DNA of 64,000 nucleotides from Nyssa sinensis (GCA_008638375.1 CM018052.1:5226517-5290516); one strand, 5' to 3'; shown: positions 25,197 to 37,234, counted from the stretch's first letter. The notes: generated by a model not told the origin, from the sequence alone. Program-made: numbers and translations.

Positions 25197-26911
25197 ATGG
25201 CACCAAATCTCCGACCACGACAGAATACTCAGAGTTCGCAAAACGCTCAGCGACAGCCGTCTGCTCCTCGCATAAAAGGACCAGCGGCCAACCCTATGCG
25301 ACAAGAGATCGAAGCAATAAAATGACACAATGAACTGGTGCAGGAGCAGTTGCTTGCCATCACTAGAACGCTGGCAACGCTCACGCAGAACCAAGCGGTG
25401 GCTTCTCCTAGCCCGTCGGTCAACATCGTTGCGGAGACGCAACCTCCTGTTGCCACGGAGTACGAAGAACTTCGTGGGCAGGCCCCAACTAACCAGCCTG
25501 GGCACCCCTCAGGCGTTCCTCGCGCTGGCCGCGATCCACAGCCATCAACAGTTCCTGGCTGGGGAACGTCCGCTTTTGTTCCTGACGTACAGTACTGGAG
25601 CACTACTCAAGCTCCAACTCCTAGGGTTTCGGGAGCACCTTCGGCACCACAGGAACCTTATCATGCAGCACCAATCCCTCCGGTATGGAACCCTCCTCCG
25701 TCCGAAGGACGCACTCAATCCTACTACCCTGAAGCCGAGGCTGTCAGGCAAGGTTCACAAGATGCCAGACTCAGAGACCCGCGAAGGGTAGAGGAAATTG
25801 CCGAGTCTATGGACCGGACAATATGCTTGAGAGGACCTCAGAACCCTCCAGAGCAAGACGAACTGGCCAAGCTGCTCGGAAGACTAGCCACTCCATTCAC
25901 TCACGCCATCATGTCCGAAGAGAGGCCCAGAAAGTTCATGGTGCCCAAGTTCACCTTGTACGATGGATCTGGAGATCCAAGAGATCACCTATCTCATTAC
26001 CAGCATACGATGGCCCTTCACGGAGCCTCAGATGCTTTCATGTGCCGAACGTTCATCACCAGCTTGAAGGGGACTGCTCTGAAGTGGTTCCACAACCTCC
26101 CTCCGAACTCAGTTACCAGCTTCTACGAGCTCGGTAGGCAGTTCTTGGACAGGTTTATGATCAGTAGAAGGCTCAGAAGGGGGCCAGAATTCCTGCTGAA
26201 CGTTAAGCAGACCAGGGAGGAATCCCTCAGAGCCTACATTGCGCGCTTCAACACCGAACTCACGGAGATCACTGACTGTAGCCTGAAATTCCTTATAGCA
26301 ACCCTAACTGCCGGGCTTGCCTAAGGTGGGTTCAGAGACTCCTTAACAAAGAGCCCTCCAGCCGATATGGCGGCACTGATGGATCGGGCCAGAAAGTATA
26401 TCAACCTAGAAAAAGCCAACCGCTCATCCCAGAAGGGAAAAGATCAGACCCAAAGGGATAATCCGAAGCGGGAGGATCACAGAAGAGACTCCAACAAAAA
26501 GAGGGCCAGGAGCCCAGAGAAGAGAACAGCTCCCAGAGCTGTGTACAACTCCGCACCAAGGGAGTTCACCAACCTCACTCCTTTAAACACCACTCCGAAC
26601 CAGGTACTCCAGCAGATCAGAGATCGGGAGAACCTGAGGTGGCCGGAGCCAATTAAAGGAGATCCCAGCCTGCGGGACCAAAGTAAGTATTGTAATTTTC
26701 ATAAAGATCATGGACATACAACTAACACTTGCAAGACCCTCCGATATGAGATAGAGCAACTCATAAAGAAGGGGCGTCTTCGGGAGTTCGTCAAGCAGGA
26801 CGGAAGGCAAAACCCCCAAGAAGACAAGCCTCTGCAGCGGCCCGACCAGAGGCCCGAACAGAGGCAGGAGCAGAGGGAGGGACATAACAAGCCCCAGAGG
26901 CAGAACAATCA
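25197..26911 (+). pseudogene. Gag of the Tat element, two in-frame stops
   Basis: The ATG at 25,197 is in frame with the long pieces 25,338-26,324 and 26,367-26,924. The N-terminal part is Gln/Pro-rich. The Gag core follows, with FTLYDGSGDPRDHLSHY, GTALKWFHNLP and FLDRFMISRR (about 25,950-26,180), then a basic KR-rich stretch. Near 26,686-26,730 is CNFHKDHGHTTNTC, a Cys/His segment in the place of the zinc knuckle. Gag would form the particle and bind the RNA. A TGA at 25,323 and a TAA at 26,322 interrupt it; both fit C-to-T changes. The frame ends in an inserted LTR at 26,912. Removing the insert and one target copy (1,893 bp, a multiple of three) would put Gag and protease in one frame. Confidence 0.9.
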
Positions 26912-28799
26912 TGATTACGCCTAAAGAATAACGCGGTAGTTGTAGTGTAGCTTTGGGGTGTCGATTCCACAGGGAGACTAAATTAAAAGAATAATAAACA
27001 GAATTTCTGAACTACAGAAATATTAGACGGTTAACGAAAAAATAAAAATATAGAAAGTGATTTTGAATGCAACTAAAAATTAAACAAGCTGAATAACAGA
27101 TGAAAATATTCAAATTTAACGGACAGTAGAGCTTCGGGAATCCCTTGCACATAGCTGGTATTTTAATTATTTTTAATTCACTGTTAACTCAATTGAGAAT
27201 TTAAATTCCAAATATCTCAATCGGAAGATATAAAATTATGAACCAGAATTAATCTGAAAATAGCCCTTTGAAAAAAATCATTCAACACTTTTAAATCTCT
27301 CAAATTAATATTCACATTGAGAAAACCCAACGACGACAATATACTCAACGAGCAATACTGCAGCAGAGAATTGAATCAATATAAATAACTAATTGTTCCA
27401 AAAATAATCAAAACATTAATCCATTCAATAGAAAAAGCATGACTGAATCTATAAACAGACTGAACCCTTTAATTATTCGAAAAATAAAATCCAACAATTA
27501 ATCATGAATGATCATCAAAGAATTTAACAAGTGAAAATCACGTACAGGAATCAAAAATAAATTAAAATAATCATCTATGGTGCAAGTTCATCCCTAACTC
27601 TACTTGGAAATTTAGTTACCCATGTATAAGACGGATAACATAAATTTCATGGAGAAAACGCTAGCCATGGAGCGATTGCGACTTCGTTTGGCTTTTTTCT
27701 TCCTGTTCTGCCGCACTGGAACTGCTTCAATTTTCTCTCTGTTTCCTGCCAGCCGCCCCACGGATCCCCGCTACAGTATGTATATATTTTCTCTGCGCAG
27801 CCGTCGCGAGAGCCCTCACTTCTCCCGTTTTTAATTTTTTTTCCTGCGCCCTAAAGCCTTGGCTTCCGCACCTGGGCTTGCTTTGCCGCACCTCAAGCCT
27901 GGCCACTAGCAGCCAGCGCCCCACTAAGCCATGGCCCATTCTATTTTCAATTTCTTTTCTTCTCTCCAGCGCTGGGCCCCACAATAAATCAGCAGCATAA
28001 TTGCTCAGCCGCATGCCTCTTGATCAATTGCCCAAGCAAGCTAGCAGCCATGGGCTCCACAGCCAACTTTTTTTTATTTCTTTTCTTTTGGTTTCAATCA
28101 GCCATGTAACCTTACGTACATCAGCCCCTTTGACTTTTCAAACTTTCCTTTTTTTGTTTTCTTTCTTTTCTTTGCTCTGCTTTTCTTATTCTCGCGCGTA
28201 GCTAACAATCGCCAACTTTATGCTCCATTTTCTACCAGATAAAAAGTGAATCTCGACTCGGACCCTTCACGAACGTTGTAGCCCCGGATGAGTAGATAAT
28301 TTTAGGCTCAAGAACCATCTGATTTGAGCTTCAGAAGCTCAAGTTATGGCCTCTTCAAGTTGGCTGGACGGAGAGGTTCATAACAGCTTTCCAGGCCTGT
28401 CTTTGAAATAATGTTTGGAGGCCCAAACGAACTCCGATTTTTGCAAACCAGACCTTTTTGAAAAGCTCAAGACGTCCTCTAAATATTTCATGAAGATTAC
28501 TTTCTCATTCTGAAAATCTAATGCCATCCAAATCTCGATTGAAACTCAATGGTCGAATCTGCCAAAAAGCCAAAAATTATTCCAAAACTATTAAGTGTAA
28601 AGCGCAATTGCAAACTATCTCTTGCCAACAAATAATGCAACATTTGAGACTTAAAATCTTATAAAATACCGCTAAAATATATCTCAATGTAAATAGAAAT
28701 TAAATAAATAATATCAAATATATCTCAATATTCCTATTTACTTTCTAGCAATTTACTCCGATAATAGGGTATTTAGAGTGCACTTTTGCGCACTCATCA
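26912..28799 (+). mobile_element. LTR-like insertion in gag-pol, probable solo LTR
   Basis: This 1,888-bp segment starts TGATTACGCC and ends GCGCACTCATCA, with TGAT/ATCA as inverted ends. AATCA lies directly on both sides (26,907-26,911 and 28,800-28,804). TG...CA ends and a 5-bp duplication are the marks of an LTR. I see no PBS, PPT or pol, so it is most likely a solo LTR; a short non-autonomous element is the alternative. A GGTGTCGATTCCACAGGGAG block near 26,956 and a terminal GAGTGC/GCACTC stem near 28,776-28,795 stand out. Open frames inside it (27,622-28,201) look non-coding. Strand is assumed. Confidence 0.8.
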
Positions 28800-29438
28800 A
28801 ATCACGTCATCTACGTCCTCCATGCTGACTCCCCTGTCACAGGAATGTCCAACAGGGCAAGAAAGAGATACGCTCGGGAGGCCAGAGCCGCCCCAAACGT
28901 ACTACATATCTCCAATGTCGAAAAGAGGCTCAAGCCAGCACCGGAGATCCAATTCACCGAGCAAGATCTAGTAGGGGTACACTGCCCTCACAGTGATGCC
29001 CTTGTTATCACCCTTAGAATTGCCAACTTCGAGACCAGGAGAGTCCTGGTCGATACAGGTAGCTCCGTCAACATACTGTTCTACGAGCCGCTTAAACAGA
29101 TGGGCATAGACCATGACAACGTCAAGCCCACCACCACCGTCATGGCAGCTTTTGATGGCAACCTCAACACCCCTTTGGGGAGAGTAGACCTTCCTACCAC
29201 TGTAGGAGAGGGTGAAGGGCAGAAGACCACCATCTCGGAGTATATGGTGTTGAACATGAAGTCTCCCTACAACGTCATAATTGGGAGACCCTGGTTACAT
29301 CAGATAGGGGCAGTCACTTCGACCCTCCATCAGTGTCTGAAGTACGTCCACAACCAGAGCGTTCACTCCGTCAGAGGGTGTCAACCAACCTCCCGGGAGT
29401 GCCACGCTATTGCCCTCAAAGAAAAGGCTCATAAATAG
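28800..29438 (+). pseudogene. Protease region of the Tat polyprotein
   Basis: The open part begins at the insertion junction and runs to a TAG at 29,436. The aspartic protease site VLVDTGSSVNILFYE is at about 29,047-29,091, with DTG intact. GRPWLHQIGAVTSTLHQCLK near 29,284-29,343 is the usual end of the domain. The protease would cut the Gag-Pol polyprotein. It lacks its own start and was fused to Gag before the insert. After 29,438 the spacer to RT (to 29,708) has stops and at least two frameshifts, near 29,620 and 29,675. Confidence 0.88.
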
Positions 29439-29708
29439 CAATTACAGCACACTCGGGATTGTGCAGATCTGGTATTCACTCACTCTCCCAAGGTGGAGGA
29501 TTGCCCATCCGGCATTGAAGAACCCCTGAGCCCAAGGGGGCGCGACAGCCAAGCCAAACCTGTTGGCGAGCCCATTAAAATACTGGTTAGTTCAGAAGCA
29601 GAGGGGCGTTATTTGTACATCGCCTAGACCTAACACACACCGAGCAGGAAAAGATAGTCAGGTTCTTGAAAAGACAACCTCCCTATCTTTGCTTGGGAGA
29701 CCAGAGAC

Positions 29709-31534
29709 ATGGAGGGAATAGATCCTAATCTCATAACTCACAAACTGATGGTAGATCCGGATCACCCGCCAGTCAGACAGAAGAGAAGGCCGATTGCTCC
29801 TGAACGGCATCGGATTATAAACGAAGAAGTTCAGAGGCTACTGGACGCCAGGATGATACGGGAAGTTTTTTATCCCGAGTGGCTAGCCAACACCGTGCTT
29901 GTCAAGAAGAAGAACGGCAAGTGGAGAGTCTGTGTTGACTATACAGACCTCAACAAACCGTGCCCCAAGGACAGCTTTCCACTGCCGAGAATAGACCAAC
30001 TGGTTGACGCCACTGCGGGGCATGAGCTTATGAGTTTCATGGATGCATACTCTGGGTACAACCAGATCCAGATGTACCCTCCAGATCAAGAAAATACTGC
30101 CTTCATAACCGAAAGAGGACTCTACTACTACAGAGTGATGCCTTTCGGTTTGAAGAATGTTGGAGCCACTTATCAGCGGTTGGTGAACAAGATGTTCAGC
30201 CCACTGCTTGGCAGCACCATGGAGGTATACATCGACGACATGCTAGTCAAGAGCCTTCAGAAAGGTAGCCACCTCCAGCACTTAGCCCGGACCTTCGATA
30301 TCCTCAAACAACACAAGATGAAGCTCAACCCCTCGAAATGTACCTTCGGAGTTACGGAGGGAAAATTCTTGGGATACATTGTCTCTCAGAGGGGTATCGA
30401 GGCAGACCCCACTCAAATCCAAGCCCTGATTGGACTGAAGTCACCAAAAACTAGAAAGGAGATTTAGGCACTAAACGGCAGAATTGCCGCACTGAGCAGG
30501 TTTATATCCAAATCCACCGATCGCTGCCTACCTTTCTTCAAAGCTCTAAAGGCAGCAAGACTTTGCAGTGGACAGAAGAATGCGAAAAGTCCTTTCAAGA
30601 ACTAAAGGAGTATCTAGCCTCTCCAGAGCTCCTGTCAAAACCAGTACAAGGAGAAAAACTACTCCTGTACCTCGCAGTATCCGAAAACACGGTCAGCTCC
30701 GCATTAATCAGACAGGACAGGGGGATACAGAGGCCTATTTTCTACGTCAGTAGGGCACTACTTGACACAGAAAAAAGATACCCAGAAGTAGAGAAGCTGG
30801 CCTACGCCTTGGTCATATCAGCTCGGAAACTTCGACCTTATTTCCAGGCCCATCCAATCGAGATCCCAACTGCCTATCCTCTGAAGTCAATACTGAGGAA
30901 ACCAGAGGTATCGGAAAGATTGGTGAAGTGGTCTGTGGAGCTAGGGGAGTTTGACATATCATATGTACCCCAAAACTCCATCAAAGGGCAGGCCTTAGCT
31001 GATTTTGTAGCCGAGTTCCCCCCGACACTTCAGAACAAAGCGCAACACACCGAAACTTTGGGAACCTGGCTGCTGTACATTGATGGATCATCAACCGATT
31101 AAGGTTCAGGGGTAGGCCTGGTGCTACAGTCCCCTGATGGGCTCACATCAGAAAAAGCAATCAGCCTGGTATTCAAAGCTTCTAATAACGAGGCCGAATA
31201 TGAAGCCCTAATCTTAGGCATGCAGCTTGCCTTGGAATGCAAGGCTCAGAACCTCGATGTCTTCTCTGACTCCCAACTGGTAGTAAGCCAGGTCTTGGGA
31301 GAATTTGCCATTAAAGATGATAGGATACTCCGGTACTCCGAACTGGTAAATCGCTTAAAGCATTCCTTCCAGACATTTACTATCCAGAAAATCGAGAGAA
31401 GCCAGAATTGCAGAGCAAATGCTCTGGCTAACATGGCCTCCCGCTTCAAGTCTGAAGCAGACTCCATAATTAAAATCTCCTTTCAGCCAGGATCCAGCAT
31501 TGAGGAAGCACCAGTTGCTCAAATTGATGAATAG
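29709..31534 (+). pseudogene. Reverse transcriptase, RNase H and second RNase H
   Basis: RT spans about 29,780-30,460, with VCVDYTDLNKPCPKDSFPLP, FMDAYSGYNQI, FGLKNVGATYQRLV and the catalytic YIDDMLV at about 30,229-30,249. It copies the RNA genome into DNA. A TAG at 30,465 and a one-base shift near 30,557 separate it from RNase H (30,563-31,010; QWTEECEKSFQELKEYL, LVKWSVELGEFDI). Then comes a second, archaeal-type RNase H (about 31,065-31,480) with LYIDGSS, NNEAEYEALILGMQLAL and DSQLVVSQV, carrying a TAA at 31,100. It ends at a TAG at 31,532. The double RNase H is diagnostic of the Tat lineage. Confidence 0.93.
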
Positions 31535-31546
31535 CCCCAGAACTGG

Positions 31547-32779
31547 ATGACTCCAATCCTCCAGTATCTAAGATCCAGGCTCCTCCCAGAGGACAAAAAC
31601 AAAGCCAGGAGAATCCGAATCAGAGCGGCTCGGTACCTGATCCTGAACAACAAGCTGTACAGAAGGTCGTATTCTCAACCTCTGTTGAAATGCTTAGCTC
31701 CAGACGAGTCACAATATGTCCTGGCTGAAATACATGAGGGGATTTACGGGAATCATAATGGGGGCAGAACCATAGCCCACCGAGCTCTATCACAAGGTTA
31801 TTACTGGCCTGGCATGCTGAAACAGGCAAAGGAATATGTTCGGAAGTGCGACAAATGCCAGAGATTTGCCCCATACCAACATCAGCCTCATCATGAGCTT
31901 ATCCCGATTCCTAGTCCTTGGCCCTTTGCCCAATGGGGGATGGACATCGTGGGTCCATTACCAAGGGCCCCTCCAAACAGGAAATATCTCTTGGTGGCCA
32001 TCGACTATTTCTCTAAATGGGCCGAAGCCGAGCCTTTAACATATATCACAGAAAAGGAAGTAGAGAGCTTCACCTGGAAGAACATTGTGTGCAGGTTCGG
32101 CATACCACGTGTAATTATCTCAGACAATGGGACACAATTCACTGGTAAAGGCTTCAAGGCATTCTGCGAAAATCTCAACATCAGGCAACACTTTGCCTCT
32201 CCAGGTCATCCACAAGCAAACGGGCAAGTAGAGGTCACCAACCGAACAATCCTTGACGGGTTAAAGAAGAGGTTGGAACAGGCCAAAGGAAAATGGGCAG
32301 AAGAACTCCCTAGAGTCCTTTGGGCCTACAAAACAACCAGAAGAACTCCCACCTCTGAAACTCCCTTCTCACTAGCCTATGGAACAGAAGCAGTAATTCC
32401 GGTTGAGATCGGTATGCCAACTCTAAGGACTGAGGCCTTTGAGCAAGAATCCAATGATCAGCAACTGATGGAAAACTTGGATTTGCTCGAAGAGAGAAGG
32501 GATCAGGCCAGCATCAGGATGGAAGCTTATCAACAAAGAATGGTCAACAAATCCAAGGTAGGACTCAAGACAGTCAGCTTTCAAGTTAGAGACTTCGTCT
32601 TAAGAAGAGTCTTTCAAAACACCAAGGATCCCACCATGGGAAAGTTGTCACCAAACTGGGAAGGACCCTACAAAGTAACAAAGGTCGTTCGGCCTACCAC
32701 CTACTGGCTTGAAGAAATGACTGGGAAACCCGTTCCTAGGCCATGGAACGTGGAACACTTACGGAAGTATTATCAGTAG
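31547..32779 (+). pseudogene. Integrase of the Tat element, open over 410 codons
   Basis: This is the longest undamaged piece of pol. The HHCC zinc domain is at about 31,730-31,860 (HEGIYGNH ... KCDKC). The catalytic core follows, with WGMDIVGPLP, IISDNGTQFTGKGF and HPQANGQVEVTNRTI supplying the D, D and E positions. The C-terminal part has FQVRDFVLRRVFQNT, LSPNWEGPYKV and WNVEHLRKYY. Integrase would insert the cDNA, making the 5-bp duplication seen here. It has no own start in a natural polyprotein, and the upstream stop at 31,532 cuts it off, so it is counted as part of a pseudogene. Confidence 0.92.
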
Positions 32780-32807
32780 AGTTATTTCTTTTACTTCCAT
32801 AGAATGT

Positions 32808-33640
32808 TCATCTATTAATGCACAGGCCACCAGAGCCTGGTCCATAATGTACAAGTTTTTACTCGGTCCATCTATTAATGCACAAGCCTCCAGAGCCTGG
32901 TCCATCTATTAATGCACAAGTCTTAGGACTTGGTCCATCTATTAATGCACAGGCCTCCAGAGCCTGGTCCATCTATTAATGCACAAGTCTTAGGACTTGG
33001 TCCATCTATTAATGCACAGGCCTTTAGAGCCTGGTCCATCTATTGATGCACAAGTCTTAGGACTTGGTCCATCTATTAATGCACAGGCCTCCAGAGCCTG
33101 GTCCATAATGTACGAGTTTTTACTCGGTCCATCTATTAATGCACAGGCCCCCAGAGCCTGGTCCATCTATTAATGCACAAGTCTTAGGACTTGGTCCATC
33201 TATTAATGCACAGGCCTCCAGAGCCTGGTCCATAATGTACGAGTTTTTACTCGGTCCATCTATTAATGCACAGGCCCCCAGAGCCTGGTCCATCTATTAA
33301 TGCACAAGTCTTAGGACTTGGTCCATCTATTAATGCACAGGCCTCTAGAGCCTGGTCCATAATGTACGAGCTTTTACTCGGTCCATCTATTAATGCACAG
33401 GCCTCCAGAGCCTGGTCCATCTATTAATTTACAAGTCTTAGGACTTGGTCCATCTATTAATGCACAGGCCTCCAGAGCCTGGTCCATCTATTAATGCACA
33501 AGTCTCAGTACTTGGTCCATCTATAATGCACAGGCCTTCAGAGCCTGGTCCATGACGTATAGGTCTTAAATACTTAGTTCATTCTCTAAATATGCAAGCC
33601 TACAGAGCCTGGACTACTCTTATGTGCAGGCCTTCCGAGC
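32808..33640 (+). repeat. Tandem array of 26-34 bp hairpin modules
   Basis: Three module types alternate behind a shared CCATCTATTAATGCA or CCATAATGTA spacer. Type A holds CAGGC...GCCTG, type B holds CAAGTC...GACTTG, and type C holds CGAGT...ACTCG. Type A and B modules of 33-34 bp often pair into 66-68 bp dimers. Copies become degenerate after about 33,520. The array starts about 30 bp after the integrase stop. No ORF of note crosses it. Tandem repeats at this place are known in Tat elements as a source of satellite DNA. Confidence 0.95.
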
Positions 33641-34023
33641 ATGGTCCGTCTTCAATTAGCAGATTCTATGGTCCAGTCCATCCAAAGATAGAAGTTCCGA
33701 GCATCTACAAACTAAAGTTTCCTAGATCGGAACACCTCAGATCTGATATTTATATTATTTGGCTTATCTGTCAAACAAACAACAAGTACTATGGTACCGA
33801 TCAGGAATGAAGTACTTTGATTCAAACATTATTCTAAAAGTTTCTTTGATTTATTCCCAGAACATTCAGAAATCTACAAGGAAGTGTTCTAACTACAGAA
33901 AAGCATATTCGAATGCAGAAGACATCAGATCTGAGAAAAAGAAACTCAATTTTATTTATAAATCAGAAGATTTACACCAACACAAGGATATCATTACAGA
34001 AGCTATTACAGAAGCTGCAATTC

Positions 34024-34745
34024 TCAATATAGGGGTTTCTCTTCATGGGATGATAAAGGGGCACAGGATGCAAAACTTCCAATACCGCCGTCATCGGCTC
34101 CATTTGAAAGGAAGGAACCCTGAACCCCAGTCTGCATCAAGGAGCGCCCAAGCCATTTCATCATCATCATCATCAATTCCATGACCAACGGACGATAAGG
34201 GCTCTGAGCCTCAGGAGACTTTTCATTCTCCACCTTTGTAATCGGCATGACGCCCCAGTCAATTAAAGTAAGGGTCTCTGCCAAGTCACAAAGGGGAGGA
34301 GGCAGCCCCCATTCATCTCTCTCAGAGCAGTTGTCACACCCCAGCCGATTGGAGCAAAGGTCTCTGACAAGGTCCGAGGAAGAGGAGGCAACTCACCTTC
34401 GTCTTCATCACCAACGCTCCAGGCCTCGGTTGAATCAAGGAGGGGCCACCACCAATAGGAGAAATCTCGACCAGATGCCAGAGGAAACAAGAAGACTTGT
34501 GCCTCCTTCAATCCTTCCTTGGAGACTGAAAGTAGGGGAAGGTTAACTCTTGGCCACAGTTTAATCATTCTTAATTCAGGCAAGGAATCATCCATCATCT
34601 CCGGACAAGTGGCAAAACCATGGCAGCATATAAAAATCTCTCTTACAAACAATTCGGGGAGCAAAAGGGCTGAACGCAACCGAATGCCCTCGTTTCCATA
34701 TATATAGACACTGGAAGACGAAAGGCCACCCAGTTGAACCGTCAC
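34024..34745 (-). pseudogene. Second antisense ORF region, function unknown
   Basis: On the minus strand 34,745-34,263 is open for 160 codons, and 34,284-34,024 continues in another frame. Both pieces end or begin in a repeated motif: SETFAPIGWGV in the first, AETLTLIDWGV in the second. This reflects an ~80-bp direct duplication visible in the DNA near 34,248 and 34,332. The protein has a Trp-rich stretch (YWWWPLL) and an acidic EDEGELPPLP segment. A TATATATA run at 34,699-34,706 lies inside the start of the long frame, so a later ATG (for example near 34,599) may be the true start. I recognise no domain. It may be a chance frame in the 3' noncoding region. Confidence 0.35.
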
Positions 34746-35350
34746 AACGGCTAAAGTGTTAGCTTCGAAATCCCAAACGACGGGGGTGCAATAAATGAAG
34801 TATTAAACCACCCTCTCAGGAGAAGCAAAAGGCAGAGCCACACACGTAATACACAGGCTTTTAATCTTTTCCACGTATATGACGTGACTGTTTCTCCAGA
34901 TCATTAACACTCAAAGGGCCATGTATACAACAGAGGTCCATCAACTATGACATTTCTTGGTTCTTAACAGGTCTGGAGGCAGAAGTTCTGATCAACCAAA
35001 CTACAATCACAAAGTATTCACTTATTATTATGTCTCCGGATTCAGAACGGTCAGCTTTGAAATGCTTCAAAAAAGAAGTCTCCAATTACCAACCTATGAC
35101 AAGTAAAGAAGCTCGGAACACAGCTACCTACAGAGAAAAATCTGATCTGGTATACACTAAACTCCAGAGCAGCGCTACTTGCAACAATTACCACCATCAA
35201 CTACATGTTAAGGCACTACAGAGCAACATAACTCAAAACATGCACAAATACTACAGAGCAATATAACTAAGGAGACGAGCGTTAAGCAAAAGACTGTTCT
35301 ATTAACAAATGTATGTTTCAAGTACATTGAAAGATAACAAAATATACATC

Positions 35351-37234
35351 CTAAGCCTGATCAGTAGGAACAGGATCAACGACCGGAGAAGGTTCGGCAG
35401 GAGCAGTATCAACCACCTCAGTCGGTACGACCACTTCCGTGGGATCGGCAGGGAGGACATCAACCACTTCATCCTGGATAACCTCTGAAGGTTCAGATCC
35501 AGGCGGCACAATTGAGGAGACATCAAGGTCAGGAAACTTGGCGAGAAGCCAGGAGCGGAAGTTGTTAAACCAAAACGTAATCAAGCGATGGGTCATTCCT
35601 TCCAGTTTCGACTTCATCTCCTCCTCATTGTCCACCAATGCCTGCTCCACAGCATCATCAATCTGTTTACGGTGCTGATACCGCATGCTGTTCATCTCCA
35701 TTTGTAACCTCTTTGCCCGCTCAACGGCAAGGTTTTTCTCCGATTCCATCACGATCAAGGAGTTCTGACACTCCTTCAGTTTCTCTACGGAGTGTTGTGC
35801 CTCCGACCGAGCAGTGCCAAGCTGAAGCCCCAGGTCGTCCAGATTGGCCCTGAGTTGGTCAAGCTCCTCCGCAGGAGGGGAAGCCTCCACCAAAGCAGAA
35901 AGGGTGTAGAGAGTCTACATAATACAGAATAAGCAGTTCAATACCAGCCTAAATATTTGAAGAAAAAGGAAAGAAAAGTAAGGGCCTGACGAGCTCACCT
36001 TAACCTGAAGAGCGGTTAAATCAGCAAGAAGCTTCTCCGACTTCTGAGCCCTGAGTTTAACTGAGCCTTTGGCCCAGAAGTCCCTCAGAATTTTCTTGGC
36101 CCCCTGATCAGCAACATCAGGAGCCACCGATGATGATGCCCCCTTACCCGCTCGACGAGACGGGACTGGGGGAACCACCGAAATGGGGACAGGAGTCTCT
36201 TCCTCCCCCTCAGCAGGCTCAGGAGAGGACAGAACCAACCTCCGCTTCTTTTGAACAAGAGAAACCACTGGAGAGGAAGCCTCCTCCGTCGCCACGGACG
36301 GTATTGGCCCGCTCTCCCACTGAGCCATCACATTATCAGCAATCTCCTCAACACTACCCCTGGCAGCCATCAATCTATCAGGGTTAACGATGGAAGAATG
36401 GTCCCGAATGCTGGGCTTCAAGAGCTTCTTATATTGCTTCTGAATCGAAGAAGAGAAGTCTGGTCTCTTCCACGCACTCTTGACTGCAAAACAAGCACAG
36501 AAATTGATTAGTTCAACAATTGGCGAACAAAACGGAATCAATACAGCCATGGAAAAGTTGAGCCTCACCCCTTGGCCCAGTGGTTCGAGGGAACGTGGAG
36601 GGTTGACCTTTTGAAGTTCTTGAATTCCCATCCTCCTTTAATAAAAAAGTACCACTTCTTCCAGGTCTTGTTGGAGGAGGGCACAGAAGTAAGGGGTCTG
36701 AACCCACTATCAAAAGACATATAATAAAGACCCTCCGCCTTTTGAAGTTTTAGATCCATATTGCTACGGATCAAGTCAAGGGACACCTCGACATTATTCA
36801 TATGCCCTAACACAGTTCAGGTCTGCGGGGCAAAGGTCAAACCAACAAAAGAATTGTTTTATTATATCAGGAAAGGGGAGTGTAAGACCCATTTCAAACC
36901 AGGCCAGATAGGCACAGATTTCTCCCTCTCTAACATCGCCCGGGCGATCCTGAGAATCTGGGACCCTGAAAGTAACATTTTTGGGAAGTTTGAACTTCGC
37001 CCATAACTCCTTCAACATACTTTCAGTAATTACACTCTCACCCTCCTCTCTGTAACCGGATCAACCAGAAGTCTCACCAGCCCTATTCGGGGGCTCATCA
37101 AAAGCATCAACAATCCTAACCCCTGGACTAGAGGGAGGATCTACCAGCCTATTTTCATCAACGTTCACTAACTGCAGTTAAGGATCGGTCTTAAAAGGAC
37201 TGCCCGAACCAGAGTGTGACTCAATGCCAGACAT
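35351..37234 (-). pseudogene. Antisense spliced gene of the Tat element
   Basis: I read three exons on the minus strand: 37,234-36,569, 36,483-35,999 and 35,914-35,351, with GT-AG introns of 85 and 84 bp. Exon 1 has ITESMLKELWAKFKLP, EGEICAYLAWFEMGLTLPFP, SSNKTWKKWYFFIKGGWEF and HVPSNHWAKG. I associate this pattern with the 'putative gypsy type transposon' domain (Pfam Transposase_28). Exon 2 is basic and Pro/Ser-rich. Exon 3 is a coiled coil (about 35,880-35,620) with a Pro/Val/Thr-rich tail. Such antisense ORFs are typical of Tat elements; their role is unknown. Exon 1 carries a TAA at 37,180-37,178, a TGA at 37,063-37,061 and a frameshift near 36,810. Exons 2 and 3 are open. Confidence 0.75.

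Noticed and set aside
25164..25603. Two overlapping minus frames of about 115 codons
   Set aside because: They are shadows of the Gag frame, whose plus-strand protein has clear family motifs.
27622..28201. Open frames in the LTR-like insertion
   Set aside because: Composition is low-complexity Phe/Ser, with no motif; they lie in probable LTR DNA.
32808..33640. CRISPR-like array
   Set aside because: Spacers are not unique; the changing parts are a few recurring hairpin types, and the context is a plant retrotransposon.
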